This document shows, in pieces, positions 33,509 through 42,704 of a DNA stretch of 64,000 bases. The stretch covers positions 9,102 to 73,101 of the forward strand of contig JBNLGG010000015.1 of NCBI GenBank assembly GCA_050305935.1. Reading direction: 5' to 3'. This DNA comes from CAJXNP01 sp050305935 (lineage in GTDB: Bacteria; Bacteroidota; Bacteroidia; Cytophagales; Cyclobacteriaceae). Both the position numbers and the translations under genes were made by a program. Positions within the stretch are counted from its first letter, which is position 1. Each line of letters starts with the position of its first letter. The notes beneath the pieces are model-generated. The model saw only the letters and a list, made by a program, of their open reading frames with translations, was not told the origin of the DNA and ran no database searches.

Positions 33509-36500
33509 TTATAAATCACCTTTTGGTTTCAGGTTTTTACTCAAATCCAACACTACCGGGGTGGCTATGAATATCGATGAGTAAGTACCTACGATGATAC
33601 CGATAAAAATAGCAAATGAGAAGCCTCTCAGCACTTCACCGCCAAAAACCAGGAGAATAAAGACCACAATCAGGGTTGTAACTGAAGTCATCAGTGTCCT
33701 GCTCATCGTGTTATTTAATGCCTGGTTGAAGGTATCTATGTTTTTTTCATGAGGTTTTTCTGCCAGGTTTTCACGTATTCTGTCGAATACGACCACCGTA
33801 TCGTTGATCGAATAACCGATGATGGTAAGCATCGCTGCAATAAATATCTGGTCTACCTCAAAGGCTACTCCAAATAACCTCGCAATCGCGAAGGCAGAGA
33901 TAACAAATAAGGTATCGTGGACAAGCGCTACGATCGCTCCCGAGCTGTACTGCCATTTTTTAAACCGCACGAGGATGTACAAGAAAATGACCACCAGAGA
34001 GAAAAATATCGCCCACATGGAGGAAGTTTTAATGTCATCTGCAATCGTCGCTCCTACCTTTGATGTACCCGAAATACTGAAGTGGGTATCATCTACCTGG
34101 GTGTCATCCTGGATGTATGTCAACCCGGTCATTTTTTCAACACCAGAGATCAATGCTTGCTCAACTTTTGCATCAGCCTGTTCTGTTTCATCTGCCACCA
34201 GGTAGCTGGTAGTGACTTTCACGACATTGTTTCCTCCGTAGCTTTTAACTTCCGTGCTGGCGTCTTCAAAGTTTTTGGTTAATTCTACCTTGAGATCGGA
34301 GGGCACCACCGGATTTTTAAAAGCGACGATGTATGATCTACCCCCTGTGAAATCCACACCCAGGTTTAGTCCTCCCTCCGCAATTACCAATACGATACCG
34401 GCAACAATCACGGTAGAAGAAATCATGTAAGCAATCCTTCTCTTCGAAAGGAAATCCCAGTTCAGGTTGGTAAACAGGTTTTCAGTGAAAGGAATTGAAA
34501 GGGAAATTTTGGTCTTGTCTCCTTTTTTACTCATCCATGTGAAAATCACCCTGGTAATGAATACCGCAGTGAAAAACGAACAGATAATACCGATCATCAA
34601 TGTGGTAGCAAAGCCCCTTACCGGACCAAGGCCAAATGCAAAAAGAATCACTGCCGTCAAAAAAGTAGTGACGTTGGCGTCGATGATCGAGCTGAATGCC
34701 TTGCTATACCCCAGGTCAATGGCCCTTAGCAGGTTTTTGCCTAGACGAAGTTCCTCCCTGATACGCTCAAAAATCAGTACGTTGGCGTCAATCGACATAC
34801 CGATCGTCAAAACGATACCAGCAATACCAGGTAGAGTCAGGGAAGCGGCCAAATCTGGCTGGGCTAAAATTCCCAGGATAAAGAAAATGTTAAAGATCAG
34901 TGCAACGTTAGCGACAAGGCCAGATTTTGCATAGTAGAAAATCATAAACACCACCACGATGCCAAGACCAAACAACACAGAGTTGATACCCTGCTTTTGG
35001 GCTTCCTTACCAAGGGATGGACCCACCACCGCTTCTTCGACTATCCTCGTCCTGGCAGGAAGCGCCCCGGCACGCAGTACGCTTGCCAAATCCTGTGCTT
35101 CCGTGATTTCATAGTCGCCAGTAATTCTTGACTGTCCGCCGCTGATTTCCTGCTCAACATTCGGTGCGGAATGCACCTGGTCGTCTAACACGATGGCAAT
35201 TCTATGATTAATCAGTTGACCCGTCATGCGTTGCCATTTTTTGGCTCCGGTGGCATTCATGTTCATGGAGATAGCAGGCCTGGATCGCTCGTCGAACGTT
35301 TGCTGTGCATCCGTAATAACCTCCCCGGTTAATTCAGCTTCACCCCCTCTACCAGTTCTGACAGCATACAGGTAAATAATTTCGTCGCCATCATTAGTCA
35401 CATCTGGCTTAAAATTATACAGGAATTTGATGTTGGAAGGCATCATGCCTTTCAGGTCACCATTCATTAATCGCTGCAAAATCCGATTGACTTTTGAGGT
35501 GTCTTTTAGGTTGACGATGCCGTAGGGATAGCCGATCAGTGTCAGGAATTCAGAAATCTGTGTATTGGCTAAAGAATCAATCGCCGTGGTATCAGCATCT
35601 GCGGTCAAACCGTCAGCCGAGCTGCTGTCGTTATCATCCGACAATAAGGCTGAAAACGCATCGCCTTGGTTGGATTCCGGAGAAGCCGCAGTGTCCACAC
35701 TTACTTCGGTTGAAACCAGCTTTTCTTCTTCGACCAGTTTCTCATTTAATGCCGCGATAGAGTTATCCAGCTCCGGCCACTCCACCACTTCAAGGAATTC
35801 TAATTTGGCCACTCCCTGAAGCAGCTTTCTAACCCTTGCCCTGTTTTCCACACCAGGTAATTCGATTTGTATCCTGCCTGATCCTTTAATCCTCTGGATA
35901 TTGGGAGAGGAAGTTCCAAACTGGTCTACCCTTGCCCGGATGATCTGGAATGATCGATCAATGGCATCGTCTACCTCGGCTCTGATGATCTGTAGCACCT
36001 GATCGTCTGACATAGAACTATTGAACCGGTCCCTGTTGGCAGCGTTCAGGAAGTAAGTGTAAAGTGGGGTATTTGGGTCGATTTCCTTTAATGAAGAATA
36101 GAAAAGATCAACAAAAGGATCCTGACTGGTGCGTTGTTTCACTTTTGCTTCGTGGATAGCCTGAACAAGTTTCGGATTACTGGCATTTCCACTCAAACCA
36201 TTGATTATGTCTTCGGGTGAAATTTCCAATGTGACGTGCATTCCACCAATCAGGTCAAGACCCAGCGAAAGTTCAGACTCTTTTACTTCTTTATAGGTAT
36301 AATCCTTTCCAAGGAATGAATATACCGGCAGATTCCACAGTGAATCCAGGTATGCCTGTCTTTTGGCAAAGTTTACAGTACCGGATTTGTCCTGGGCATA
36401 TTCCCGTGCATCCAGGGAAATATTTCTCGCCACGAAGGTAAATTGCAGGTAGTATAAACATAAAAGTGTGATGACTATCGTGATAGCCACAATAAAACCT

Positions 36501-36511
36501 TTGTTTTTCAT
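33509..36511 (-). CDS. secDF: Fused protein translocase subunit SecDF
   Basis: SecD and SecF use the proton motive force to help pull exported proteins through SecYEG. Here they are one 1000-residue chain, as in most Bacteroidota. The SecD half (about 1-650) has a first helix, a large periplasmic part with LSLGLDLIGGMHV and an inserted Asp/Ser-rich acidic stretch (about 260-320), then helices with GIAGIVLTIGMSIDANVLIFERIREE. The SecF half (about 690-1000) has LGVDFTGGRSYIV and GYSINDTVVVFDRIRENL. The acidic insertion is typical of the phylum. No promoter was identified in the 76-bp gap upstream. Confidence 0.96.
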   Translation of the reverse strand: MKNKGFIVAITIVITLLCLYYLQFTFVARNISLDAREYAQDKSGTVNFAKRQAYLDSLWNLPVYSFLGKDYTYKEVKESELSLGLDLIGGMHVTLEISPEDIINGLSGNASNPKLVQAIHEAKVKQRTSQDPFVDLFYSSLKEIDPNTPLYTYFLNAANRDRFNSSMSDDQVLQIIRAEVDDAIDRSFQIIRARVDQFGTSSPNIQRIKGSGRIQIELPGVENRARVRKLLQGVAKLEFLEVVEWPELDNSIAALNEKLVEEEKLVSTEVSVDTAASPESNQGDAFSALLSDDNDSSSADGLTADADTTAIDSLANTQISEFLTLIGYPYGIVNLKDTSKVNRILQRLMNGDLKGMMPSNIKFLYNFKPDVTNDGDEIIYLYAVRTGRGGEAELTGEVITDAQQTFDERSRPAISMNMNATGAKKWQRMTGQLINHRIAIVLDDQVHSAPNVEQEISGGQSRITGDYEITEAQDLASVLRAGALPARTRIVEEAVVGPSLGKEAQKQGINSVLFGLGIVVVFMIFYYAKSGLVANVALIFNIFFILGILAQPDLAASLTLPGIAGIVLTIGMSIDANVLIFERIREELRLGKNLLRAIDLGYSKAFSSIIDANVTTFLTAVILFAFGLGPVRGFATTLMIGIICSFFTAVFITRVIFTWMSKKGDKTKISLSIPFTENLFTNLNWDFLSKRRIAYMISSTVIVAGIVLVIAEGGLNLGVDFTGGRSYIVAFKNPVVPSDLKVELTKNFEDASTEVKSYGGNNVVKVTTSYLVADETEQADAKVEQALISGVEKMTGLTYIQDDTQVDDTHFSISGTSKVGATIADDIKTSSMWAIFFSLVVIFLYILVRFKKWQYSSGAIVALVHDTLFVISAFAIARLFGVAFEVDQIFIAAMLTIIGYSINDTVVVFDRIRENLAEKPHEKNIDTFNQALNNTMSRTLMTSVTTLIVVFILLVFGGEVLRGFSFAIFIGIIVGTYSSIFIATPVVLDLSKNLKPKGDL

Positions 36512-36587
36512 TGTATTAGTTATTTCAAATTGTTTCAGAATGATTTAAAGTCGTGAATGCTTAATTGTAACAGGAAAAAGCAATTGA

Positions 36588-36926
36588 CTAAGGAGCATTG
36601 GGGGAAATAATAAAATGGAAAAGTGTCTTAAAATATTCCTCACTTTCCTGTTGGCTGTAAAAATGGTAGCCATGCGTATTGTCAAGGACTAAGGGTAATT
36701 CAAATTCAAAACAAAGGTCAGGGTGGAAATCTACCTGGAGCGTCTGGGAAACGTTTTTTACAATCTGGTACGAATAGTCATAGCCAGGCTTGTCATTTTC
36801 ATTTTCGCCATCAGTATCAGATTGGCTATTTACCGAAATCACATCAGGGGAAAAAGCAAGCACATCGTAGCTCAAGGATGATCCCATCGCTGTGGCAAGC
36901 CATATAAATAAAAAGATTTTTTTCAC
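36588..36926 (-). CDS. Small secreted protein of unknown function
   Basis: A 112-residue protein with a signal peptide (KKIFLFIWLATAMGSSLS; cleavage around residues 19-26). A short acidic linker (NSQSDTDGENENDK) and a compact domain of about 60 residues follow, with DLCFEFELPLVLDNTHGYHFYS and a C-terminal FKTLFHFIISP. There is one cysteine. No family was recognised. It has the best promoter in the window (TTG-N19-TACATTTG) just upstream, so it is a real, expressed gene by that evidence. Presumably periplasmic or secreted. Confidence 0.65.
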   Translation of the reverse strand: MKKIFLFIWLATAMGSSLSYDVLAFSPDVISVNSQSDTDGENENDKPGYDYSYQIVKNVSQTLQVDFHPDLCFEFELPLVLDNTHGYHFYSQQESEEYFKTLFHFIISPNAP

Positions 36927-36948
36927 CTGAGTTTTTAATTATGGGCAG

Positions 36949-36978
36949 CAAATGTAACCAATTCCCCAAAAAAAGCAA
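36949..36978 (-). promoter_or_regulatory. Complete primary-sigma promoter for the small secreted protein
   Basis: On the minus strand TTG (36978-36976), exactly 19 bp, then TACATTTG (36956-36949) match both halves of the Bacteroidota consensus TTG-N19-TAnnTTTG. It lies 22 bp before the start at 36926. Confidence 0.6.
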
Positions 36979-37001
36979 TGAATGAGTCATAATAAGAAAG
37001 T

Positions 37002-37643
37002 TCAGCTATCCAATTGAGCAGACTTTCCAAGTTTATGATTTAAATAGCTGGATATTAACTTGATAGCTAAGGATATGTCGCCGGTGTTTGGGATGATCAA
37101 GTCACATGAATCCCGGTAGGGTAGGATGTGGTTGTGATAAGCAGGGTCCACATGGTGCTCGTAGCGGTAAAGCACGTCGTTCATATCATATCCCCGTTCG
37201 ACAGCGTCCCGTATTATTCGTCTTTTAATTTTAACAATATTCGGAGCTTCCACAAATAGCTTCAAATCAAACAACTCTCTGATCGGCTGGTGGGCAAATG
37301 AAAAAACACCCTCAACAATAATAATAGGAGCAGGAAGCAGGGTAATGGTCTTTGGCGCTTTGGTGCTATTATTAAACGTGTATTCTTTAAGCTCTACCCG
37401 TTCCCCTTTCTGGAGCGACTGAATATCCCGGAAAAAAGCGTCAAAATTAATTGCTTCCAGGGTGTCAAAGTTTTTAACTCCCCTGGCATCAACAGGGACT
37501 TCTTTGATATTTTTATAGTAATTGTCCTGGGATACCTTGCAAATAGAATGTTCAGGAAGCTTTTTTGAGAGTTGATCGATAAAAAATGTTTTGCCCGAGC
37601 CGCTTCCCCCCAGCACCCCAACAATGAAAGAAGAGCCACTCAT
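37002..37643 (-). CDS. udk: Uridine kinase
   Basis: Phosphorylates uridine and cytidine in pyrimidine salvage. The 213 residues have a P-loop GVLGGSGSGKTFF at the N-terminus, SQDNYYKN with the nucleoside-binding residues, PIIIVEGVFSFAHQPIRELFDLKLFVEAP (in pieces, including the lid Glu) and a conserved RRIIRDAVERGYD. Length fits the family. It follows rdgB by 5 bp in the same direction, forming an operon. Confidence 0.92.
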   Translation of the reverse strand: MSGSSFIVGVLGGSGSGKTFFIDQLSKKLPEHSICKVSQDNYYKNIKEVPVDARGVKNFDTLEAINFDAFFRDIQSLQKGERVELKEYTFNNSTKAPKTITLLPAPIIIVEGVFSFAHQPIRELFDLKLFVEAPNIVKIKRRIIRDAVERGYDMNDVLYRYEHHVDPAYHNHILPYRDSCDLIIPNTGDISLAIKLISSYLNHKLGKSAQLDS

Positions 37644-37648
37644 CTTGT

Positions 37649-38233
37649 TTAGTCCTTCACTTTTTTCAGCAGGAAGTTACTGAGCTTTTGGATGGCCTGA
37701 AAACGATGGCTGATCTTGTTTTTTTCTTCCATGGGCATCTCTGCAAAAGAAATCTCATAACCTTTTGGCACAAAGATCGGATCGTAGCCAAAACCCTCTG
37801 AACCCCTTAGCTCCCTCAAAATTGTCCCCTGAACCCGTCCTTCAAATTGTTTTGTCCTTTTATTTCTGATGAGGGTGACAACAGTGCGGAATTGCGCCCG
37901 TCGGTCATTGAATTCTTCCATGTTTTTCAGAAGAAGGTCCATGTTGTCTTGGGAGGAGCAGGCGGGCCCGGCATACCTGGAAGAATAAACCCCCGGTTCG
38001 CCGTCAAGCGCCACTACTTCCAGACCTGTATCGTCAGCAATCACGTCTATGCCATATTTATTGTGGATAAATTCAGCCTTTTCAAGGCTGTTTCCTTCCA
38101 GCGTTTTTTGATGCTCCGGGAGTTCGCCTTCGTGGCCGATATCTTTTAGACTTAGCACCTCAAATGCCGGCCCGAGAGTATGTCTAATTTCTTTTAATTT
38201 ATTTGGGTTGTTAGAAGCGAGGCAAATTTTCAT
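37649..38233 (-). CDS. rdgB: Non-canonical purine NTP pyrophosphatase (RdgB/HAM1)
   Basis: House-cleaning enzyme that removes dITP and XTP from the nucleotide pool. The 194 residues have the family start ICLASNNPNKLKEIR, the metal-site ADDTGLEVVALDGEPGVYSSRYAG and GFGYDPIFVPKG, all catalytic signatures. Promoter-proximal gene of the rdgB-udk pair. No oddities. Confidence 0.95.
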   Translation of the reverse strand: MKICLASNNPNKLKEIRHTLGPAFEVLSLKDIGHEGELPEHQKTLEGNSLEKAEFIHNKYGIDVIADDTGLEVVALDGEPGVYSSRYAGPACSSQDNMDLLLKNMEEFNDRRAQFRTVVTLIRNKRTKQFEGRVQGTILRELRGSEGFGYDPIFVPKGYEISFAEMPMEEKNKISHRFQAIQKLSNFLLKKVKD

Positions 38234-38283
38234 ATTAAAAATTTTCTGAAACAGGGATAAAGGTTCAATTTAACGCTTTCCAT

Positions 38284-38320
38284 AAAAAAAGCTTAGTCAA
38301 TATTAAATTAACTAAGCTTT
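38284..38320 (-). terminator. Rho-independent terminator after the FKBP gene
   Basis: Stem AAAGCTTAGT / ACTAAGCTTT with a 13-nt AT loop, followed on the minus strand by T7. It ends the transcript of the DHH-phosphoesterase and FKBP genes. Confidence 0.85.
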
Positions 38321-38341
38321 CTCTTTAATATTTCAAAAATA

Positions 38342-39208
38342 TTAAAAATCCAATAATTCCACTTCGAAGATTAAAATTGAGTTGGGAGGAATAGCACCAC
38401 CTGCCCCTCTCATTCCATAACCAAGTTTGGAAGGAATATAAAGTTTCGCTTTTGCATTCTTATTTAACAATGCGATGCCTTCATCCCAACCCGGGATGAC
38501 ACGGCCAACACCTAGCGGAAATTGAAAAGGCTCTCCGCGATCTACAGAAGAATCAAATACAGTTCCATTCACAAGCATCCCTGTATAGTGTACGGTTACT
38601 TCGTCGCCTGCATTCGGGTGCTCGCCTTGGCCTTCCTCCACGATCACATACCTTAAGCCACTTTCTGTCGTTTGATACTCCACTCCCTCGGCATCCAACA
38701 TCTCATCAATTTGTACTAGCTGTTTTTCAAAAGCTTCGTTTTCGAGGCCTTCCATGTAAGCCTGATGATCTTCTCGGGTAAAAATATTGACTACCTTCAA
38801 GTGTGCCAGGATATTGCTTTCCGGGCTGATCGAATCAGGCAATGGTATTTTAAACGAATTTTCAAACAGATCTTTTGCATTAAATTTAAATATACCGCTA
38901 TCACCTTCATGGCACATTTTAATAGCCATCAGCATAGGAACGCTATCGGCATCCATTGCCTGATTATACATCAGGCTGTGAGGTGTTCCGGCGCTTGACT
39001 GCCTGGAAGAGAACAGAACGGTGTCGTTTATCATATAATCTGAATGGTACATCACGATCATCCCATCAGTAATTGATTTTGCGTCTTCATTGTGTACTGC
39101 CAGATTATAACTAAAACCATTTCCGGATTCCTGAAAATCGTCTTTTTGGCTACAAGAGACTACGACTGCGGCCAAAATGACGCAGGCAGCAAAGGCTATT
39201 TTTCTCAT
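38342..39208 (-). CDS. FKBP-type peptidyl-prolyl isomerase lipoprotein
   Basis: A 288-residue lipoprotein: signal with lipobox VVSC (Cys19), an N-terminal chaperone-like region with helices (about 25-175), and a C-terminal FKBP domain. The FKBP domain has DEVTVHYTGMLVNGTVFDSS, FPLGVGRVIPGWDEGI and KAKLYIPSKLGYG with GGAIPPNSILIFEVELLDF (in pieces). It probably helps fold outer-membrane or periplasmic proteins. Its start overlaps the stop of the DHH gene by 4 bp (39205-39208), so they form an operon. Confidence 0.92.
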   Translation of the reverse strand: MRKIAFAACVILAAVVVSCSQKDDFQESGNGFSYNLAVHNEDAKSITDGMIVMYHSDYMINDTVLFSSRQSSAGTPHSLMYNQAMDADSVPMLMAIKMCHEGDSGIFKFNAKDLFENSFKIPLPDSISPESNILAHLKVVNIFTREDHQAYMEGLENEAFEKQLVQIDEMLDAEGVEYQTTESGLRYVIVEEGQGEHPNAGDEVTVHYTGMLVNGTVFDSSVDRGEPFQFPLGVGRVIPGWDEGIALLNKNAKAKLYIPSKLGYGMRGAGGAIPPNSILIFEVELLDF

Positions 39209-40242
39209 AAAACAGATTCTTTTTTATAATTTTTATTTAGTAAGTGCTTGTATTTGGGTAGGAGGCCGATGAATTTTTCCACCGTATAAGCCATGTTTAA
39301 TTCGGAAGACCCGCCTGCGGCGTTCTGATGACCGCCACCATTGAAATTTTCCTTGGCAAATTGATTGACCGGGAAATCGCCTTTCGAGCGCAGGGAAAGC
39401 TTAACGCCATCCTCTCGTTCTGTAATCATGCACGCGAATACTACGTTTTTCAAGGAAAGGGCATAATTGACCAGGCCTTCTGTATATCCTGTTTTGCAAT
39501 TAAATTTTCGCAGATCTTTTTTGGCAATAGCGAAATAGGCTGTATTAAATTCATCCAATACTGCCAGTCTTTTGCTCAATGCAAAACCGGTAAACTTCAG
39601 CCGATCAATCGAATTATTGTCATAAATCAGCTTGCCCACCTTGGCTACATCCGCCCCAAGCTCTATTAATTCGGCAGTGATCACATGAACATTCTTCGTC
39701 GTATTTGGGTGCTTGAATTGACCGGTGTCAGTCATAATTCCTGCGTACAGGCATTCGGCAATGTCTTGATCTATTAATTTCTTTTCGCCGATCTTTACCA
39801 CCAGTTCATAGACCAGCTCTGCCGTCGCAGCAGCCTCCGTACTCCAATATTCAAAGTCGGCAAACTTTTCAGGTTCTGTATGGTGGTCGATGAGTATTTT
39901 CTTTGCAGTGGATTTTTCCACTTTCTCGCCTATCGAATTCACCCGGTGAAGGCTATTGAAATCTAGACAAAATATCAGGTCGGCTTCGTTGATGAGTTTT
40001 TCGGTTTTGATATCGTTCCCTTTGGCTTCGTAGTTGATCACATTTTCGTTGCCCTTCATCCAACCAAGGAAATCAGGATAGTCCGATGGTGAAATAACAG
40101 AAACCTTGTGTTTTTTCTTTTCCAGAATACCTGCAAGTCCCAGCGACGAACCCAGCGCATCGGCATCGGGTTTTGTATGTGTCACTATAACAGACTTACG
40201 GGGTGAGTCAATTAACTCCTTGAAATAATTGAGATTGCGCAT
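39205..40242 (-). CDS. DHH/DHHA1 phosphoesterase (NrnA-like)
   Basis: A 345-residue protein with the DHH domain, HTKPDADALGSSLGLAGIL at the N-terminus and the DHH motif itself in ILIDHHTEPEKF (about 112-123). The C-terminal DHHA1 domain includes FNGGGHQNAAGG. This is the layout of NrnA, which degrades nano-RNAs and dephosphorylates pAp. The specific activity in this organism is inferred. It is the first gene of the pair with the FKBP lipoprotein. Confidence 0.9.
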   Translation of the reverse strand: MRNLNYFKELIDSPRKSVIVTHTKPDADALGSSLGLAGILEKKKHKVSVISPSDYPDFLGWMKGNENVINYEAKGNDIKTEKLINEADLIFCLDFNSLHRVNSIGEKVEKSTAKKILIDHHTEPEKFADFEYWSTEAAATAELVYELVVKIGEKKLIDQDIAECLYAGIMTDTGQFKHPNTTKNVHVITAELIELGADVAKVGKLIYDNNSIDRLKFTGFALSKRLAVLDEFNTAYFAIAKKDLRKFNCKTGYTEGLVNYALSLKNVVFACMITEREDGVKLSLRSKGDFPVNQFAKENFNGGGHQNAAGGSSELNMAYTVEKFIGLLPKYKHLLNKNYKKESVL

Positions 40243-40449
40243 AACCTACATCAAGCCTTGCGGCAAAAGAGACAGCAAAGCTGCGAATAAATTTTTTAAA
40301 CAAAAAATTAATTTGGAAACACCTCCGGGCGAGGAATGGTTCCGGTGGTTGAACTTTGCTGGGGACAACGCAAGCAAGAATAAGGTAAATAATCAGGCAT
40401 CAAGTCGCAGGAATTTTTATTTTTGCCACCTAATAACAAATTTAGTTCA

Positions 40450-40866
40450 ATGAGCAATAAAACGTTTACGATGATAAAACCGGAAGCTGTAGCTGCGGGA
40501 AATATTGGGGCCATCACTAAGATGATTGAGGAAGCAGGCTTTAGGGTGGAGGCGATGAAAAAAACAAAACTTAGCCAGGAAAGGGCAGGCGAATTCTACG
40601 CGGTACATAAAGAAAGACCGTTCTACGGGTCACTTTGTGCTTATATGTCTTCAGGTCCCATTGTTGCTATGGTGCTTGAAAAAAACAACGCAGTGGCCGA
40701 TTTCAGAAAATTAATTGGCGCAACCGATCCCACGAATGCGGAGGAGGGAACGATCAGAAAGCTTTTTGCCAAATCAATCGAACAAAATGCAGTCCATGGC
40801 TCCGATTCAGATGAAAATGCAGCAATAGAAGCTGGATTTTTCTTCGCACAAACAGAAAGGTTTTAG
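40450..40866 (+). CDS. ndk: Nucleoside diphosphate kinase
   Basis: Balances nucleoside triphosphates by transferring a phosphate via a histidine. The 138 residues have the family start NKTFTMIKPEAV, RPFYGSLCAYMSSGPIVAMVLE and the phosphorylated His in NAVHGSDSDENA. The ATG at 40450 is preferred over 40423 because the conserved region begins there. It is followed by a long-loop terminator. Confidence 0.96.
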   Translation: MSNKTFTMIKPEAVAAGNIGAITKMIEEAGFRVEAMKKTKLSQERAGEFYAVHKERPFYGSLCAYMSSGPIVAMVLEKNNAVADFRKLIGATDPTNAEEGTIRKLFAKSIEQNAVHGSDSDENAAIEAGFFFAQTERF

Positions 40867-40893
40867 AAAAATTTCGTTACATATAGGTAGTGC

Positions 40894-40960
40894 GGCTCTT
40901 CGGTCCAGTTTAATTTCGTTGAGGGAGATTAGAATATCGCGTGACCGAAGGGCCTTTTTT
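40894..40960 (+). terminator. Long-loop terminator after ndk
   Basis: GGCTCTTCGGTC (40894-40905) pairs with GACCGAAGGGCC (40943-40954, one G-T pair) across a 37-nt loop and is followed by T6. A plausible terminator, though the loop is large for the type. Confidence 0.6.
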
Positions 40961-40970
40961 ATTGAATGAT

Positions 40971-41324
40971 CTAAAGCTCATCCAGATGTGTGTGCTTGAA
41001 ACCATCAGGATATTTAAGTCCGTAATTGAAAATCCTGTCCAGGCTGGCATGTGAGAAAAGAATGATGCCTGCGAATTCCAGATAGAAATTTCCCATAAGC
41101 CATCCCGCCAAAACCAACAAGATCGCTATGCCCCGGTGGTGGAACACATTATATAAATGAGCCCCGGTTTTCTGATCAAATAAATACCCCAGCATTCCAA
41201 TGTCCGGTGTCAGGATAAATAGAAAAAACCACCACCAACTAATTCCCATCTGCTGATAATAATAGAGCGACAGACCAAAAAAGGCCAGATCTTCAAGTTT
41301 GATTAGGTTTTTCATTTTGGTCAA
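40971..41324 (-). CDS. DUF4260 family membrane protein
   Basis: A 117-residue small membrane protein with three or four helices. It matches the DUF4260 family pattern: LEDLAFFGLSLYYYQ near the start, FILTPDIGMLGYLFDQKTGA, NVFHHRGIAI and a final helix followed by SHASLDRIFNYGLKYPDGFKHTHL. It is cytoplasmic-membrane located, with conserved His and Asp residues of unknown role. Monocistronic here. The function of the family is unknown. Confidence 0.85.
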   Translation of the reverse strand: MTKMKNLIKLEDLAFFGLSLYYYQQMGISWWWFFLFILTPDIGMLGYLFDQKTGAHLYNVFHHRGIAILLVLAGWLMGNFYLEFAGIILFSHASLDRIFNYGLKYPDGFKHTHLDEL

Positions 41325-41393
41325 GGTTCGTTGCTTAGATAATTTTATTAGTCATATCAAATATTTTATAAAACCGCTCCGGTAATCCTTGTG

Positions 41394-41401
41394 TATATTT
41401 G
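41394..41401 (+). promoter_or_regulatory. -7 promoter element for the metal-efflux permease
   Basis: TATATTTG, full match, 15 bp before the ATG at 41416. It makes the longer start at 41389 impossible, because that would lie upstream of the transcription start. No TTG lies at -33. Confidence 0.5.
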
Positions 41402-41415
41402 ATAAAGTTTATTTT

Positions 41416-42702
41416 ATGATAATGCAATTTATCAAAGATTATTTGACAGCACTAACAGCACTTACCGTTGAGATGGCCCCGTACCTCCTATTGGGGTTCT
41501 TAATTGCCGGCATTTTGCATGCGTATTTTCCTGCTAATAGTGTCAACAAATTCATGGGAGGGAAAAATCTAAAGTCAGTCATCAATGCATCTTTGTTTGG
41601 CATCCCGCTACCGTTGTGCTCCTGTGGCGTGATTCCCACGGGGATCAGTTTTTATAAAAATGGCGCTGCGAAAGGTCCAGTCAATTCCTTCTTCATATCA
41701 ACGCCCCAGACCGGGGTTGACTCGATATTAGTCACCTATTCGATGTTGGGACTGCCGATGGCTATTATTCGGCCGGTGATTGCTCTCGTTACCGGGGTTT
41801 TTGGCGGCCTTTTGACCAACAAATTGGATAATGAAACCATAGAAGTTAATTCCGTCTCCACCGATGAGGTTCATTTTGACAGGAAAAATGCATTCTCTAA
41901 GATGATGAATTATGCCTTTGTGACTTTTCTGGAAGATATCGCCAAATGGCTGGTAATTGGATTGCTCCTCGCTGCTTTGATTTCTGTGGCGCTGCCTGAC
42001 GACTTCTTTACGGCCCACGTGGATAATGAATACCTGAGCCTGGCTATAGTACTTCTAGCATCCATTCCATTATATGTGTGTGCTACAAGCTCGGTGCCGA
42101 TAGCCGCAGTGCTCATCGCAAAGGGGTTATCCCCCGGTGCTGCCATTGTGTTTCTTATGGCGGGGCCAGCCACCAATGCCGCTACGATGACGGTTATTGG
42201 AAATGTGATGGGAAGAAAGGCACTAATTTCTTACCTGGTGTCAATTATTTTAGGCGCAGTCGCATTTGGGGTTGTGGTAAATGAATTTTTGCCCAGGTCC
42301 TGGTTTACGGACTATGTATTGAATTTAGGGGGGCATGCCCACGGATCTCATTTTTTACCTGATTGGGTGAGTGTGGCTGCGGCGATCATCCTGGTTGGAT
42401 TGATTATAAATACCTTTCGCATACGGTACCAATCGAAATTTTCTAATACAAAAACAAATCAAGAAAACTTGACCAGTAACAATACATCAAATATGGATCA
42501 GAAAACAGTAATAGTAAAAGGGATGACCTGCAACCATTGCAAGGCAAATGTGGAAAACAACCTTTCAGCGATTGAAGGAATTAAACACATCGAAATTGAC
42601 CTTGGCTCCTCAAAAGTCAAAATCACCGGGGATAAAGTAGATCTTAACAATGTGAGGAAAACCGTGGAGTCTATTGGCTATCAGTATGCAGGGGAAGCCT
42701 GA
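41416..42702 (+). CDS. Permease with C-terminal HMA domain (SO_0444-type Cu/Zn efflux)
   Basis: A 428-residue protein. The N-terminal 330 residues are a DUF318/YraQ-type permease of about eight helices with the signature FGIPLPLCSCGVIPTG and, in the second half, a cysteine-containing PLYVCATSSVPIAA. A linker follows, then a 70-residue heavy-metal-associated domain with GMTCNHCKANVENNL. The fused HMA domain binds Cu or Zn through CxxC and supports a role as a metal exporter. The start could also be ATG 41422. It ends 2 bp before a convergent gene. Confidence 0.87.
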   Translation: MIMQFIKDYLTALTALTVEMAPYLLLGFLIAGILHAYFPANSVNKFMGGKNLKSVINASLFGIPLPLCSCGVIPTGISFYKNGAAKGPVNSFFISTPQTGVDSILVTYSMLGLPMAIIRPVIALVTGVFGGLLTNKLDNETIEVNSVSTDEVHFDRKNAFSKMMNYAFVTFLEDIAKWLVIGLLLAALISVALPDDFFTAHVDNEYLSLAIVLLASIPLYVCATSSVPIAAVLIAKGLSPGAAIVFLMAGPATNAATMTVIGNVMGRKALISYLVSIILGAVAFGVVVNEFLPRSWFTDYVLNLGGHAHGSHFLPDWVSVAAAIILVGLIINTFRIRYQSKFSNTKTNQENLTSNNTSNMDQKTVIVKGMTCNHCKANVENNLSAIEGIKHIEIDLGSSKVKITGDKVDLNNVRKTVESIGYQYAGEA

Positions 42703-42704
42703 GT

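Noticed and set aside
33819..35819. Long plus-strand frames opposite secDF
   Set aside because: They are antisense to a well-conserved gene, have no family motifs, and show the low-complexity pattern of shadow frames.
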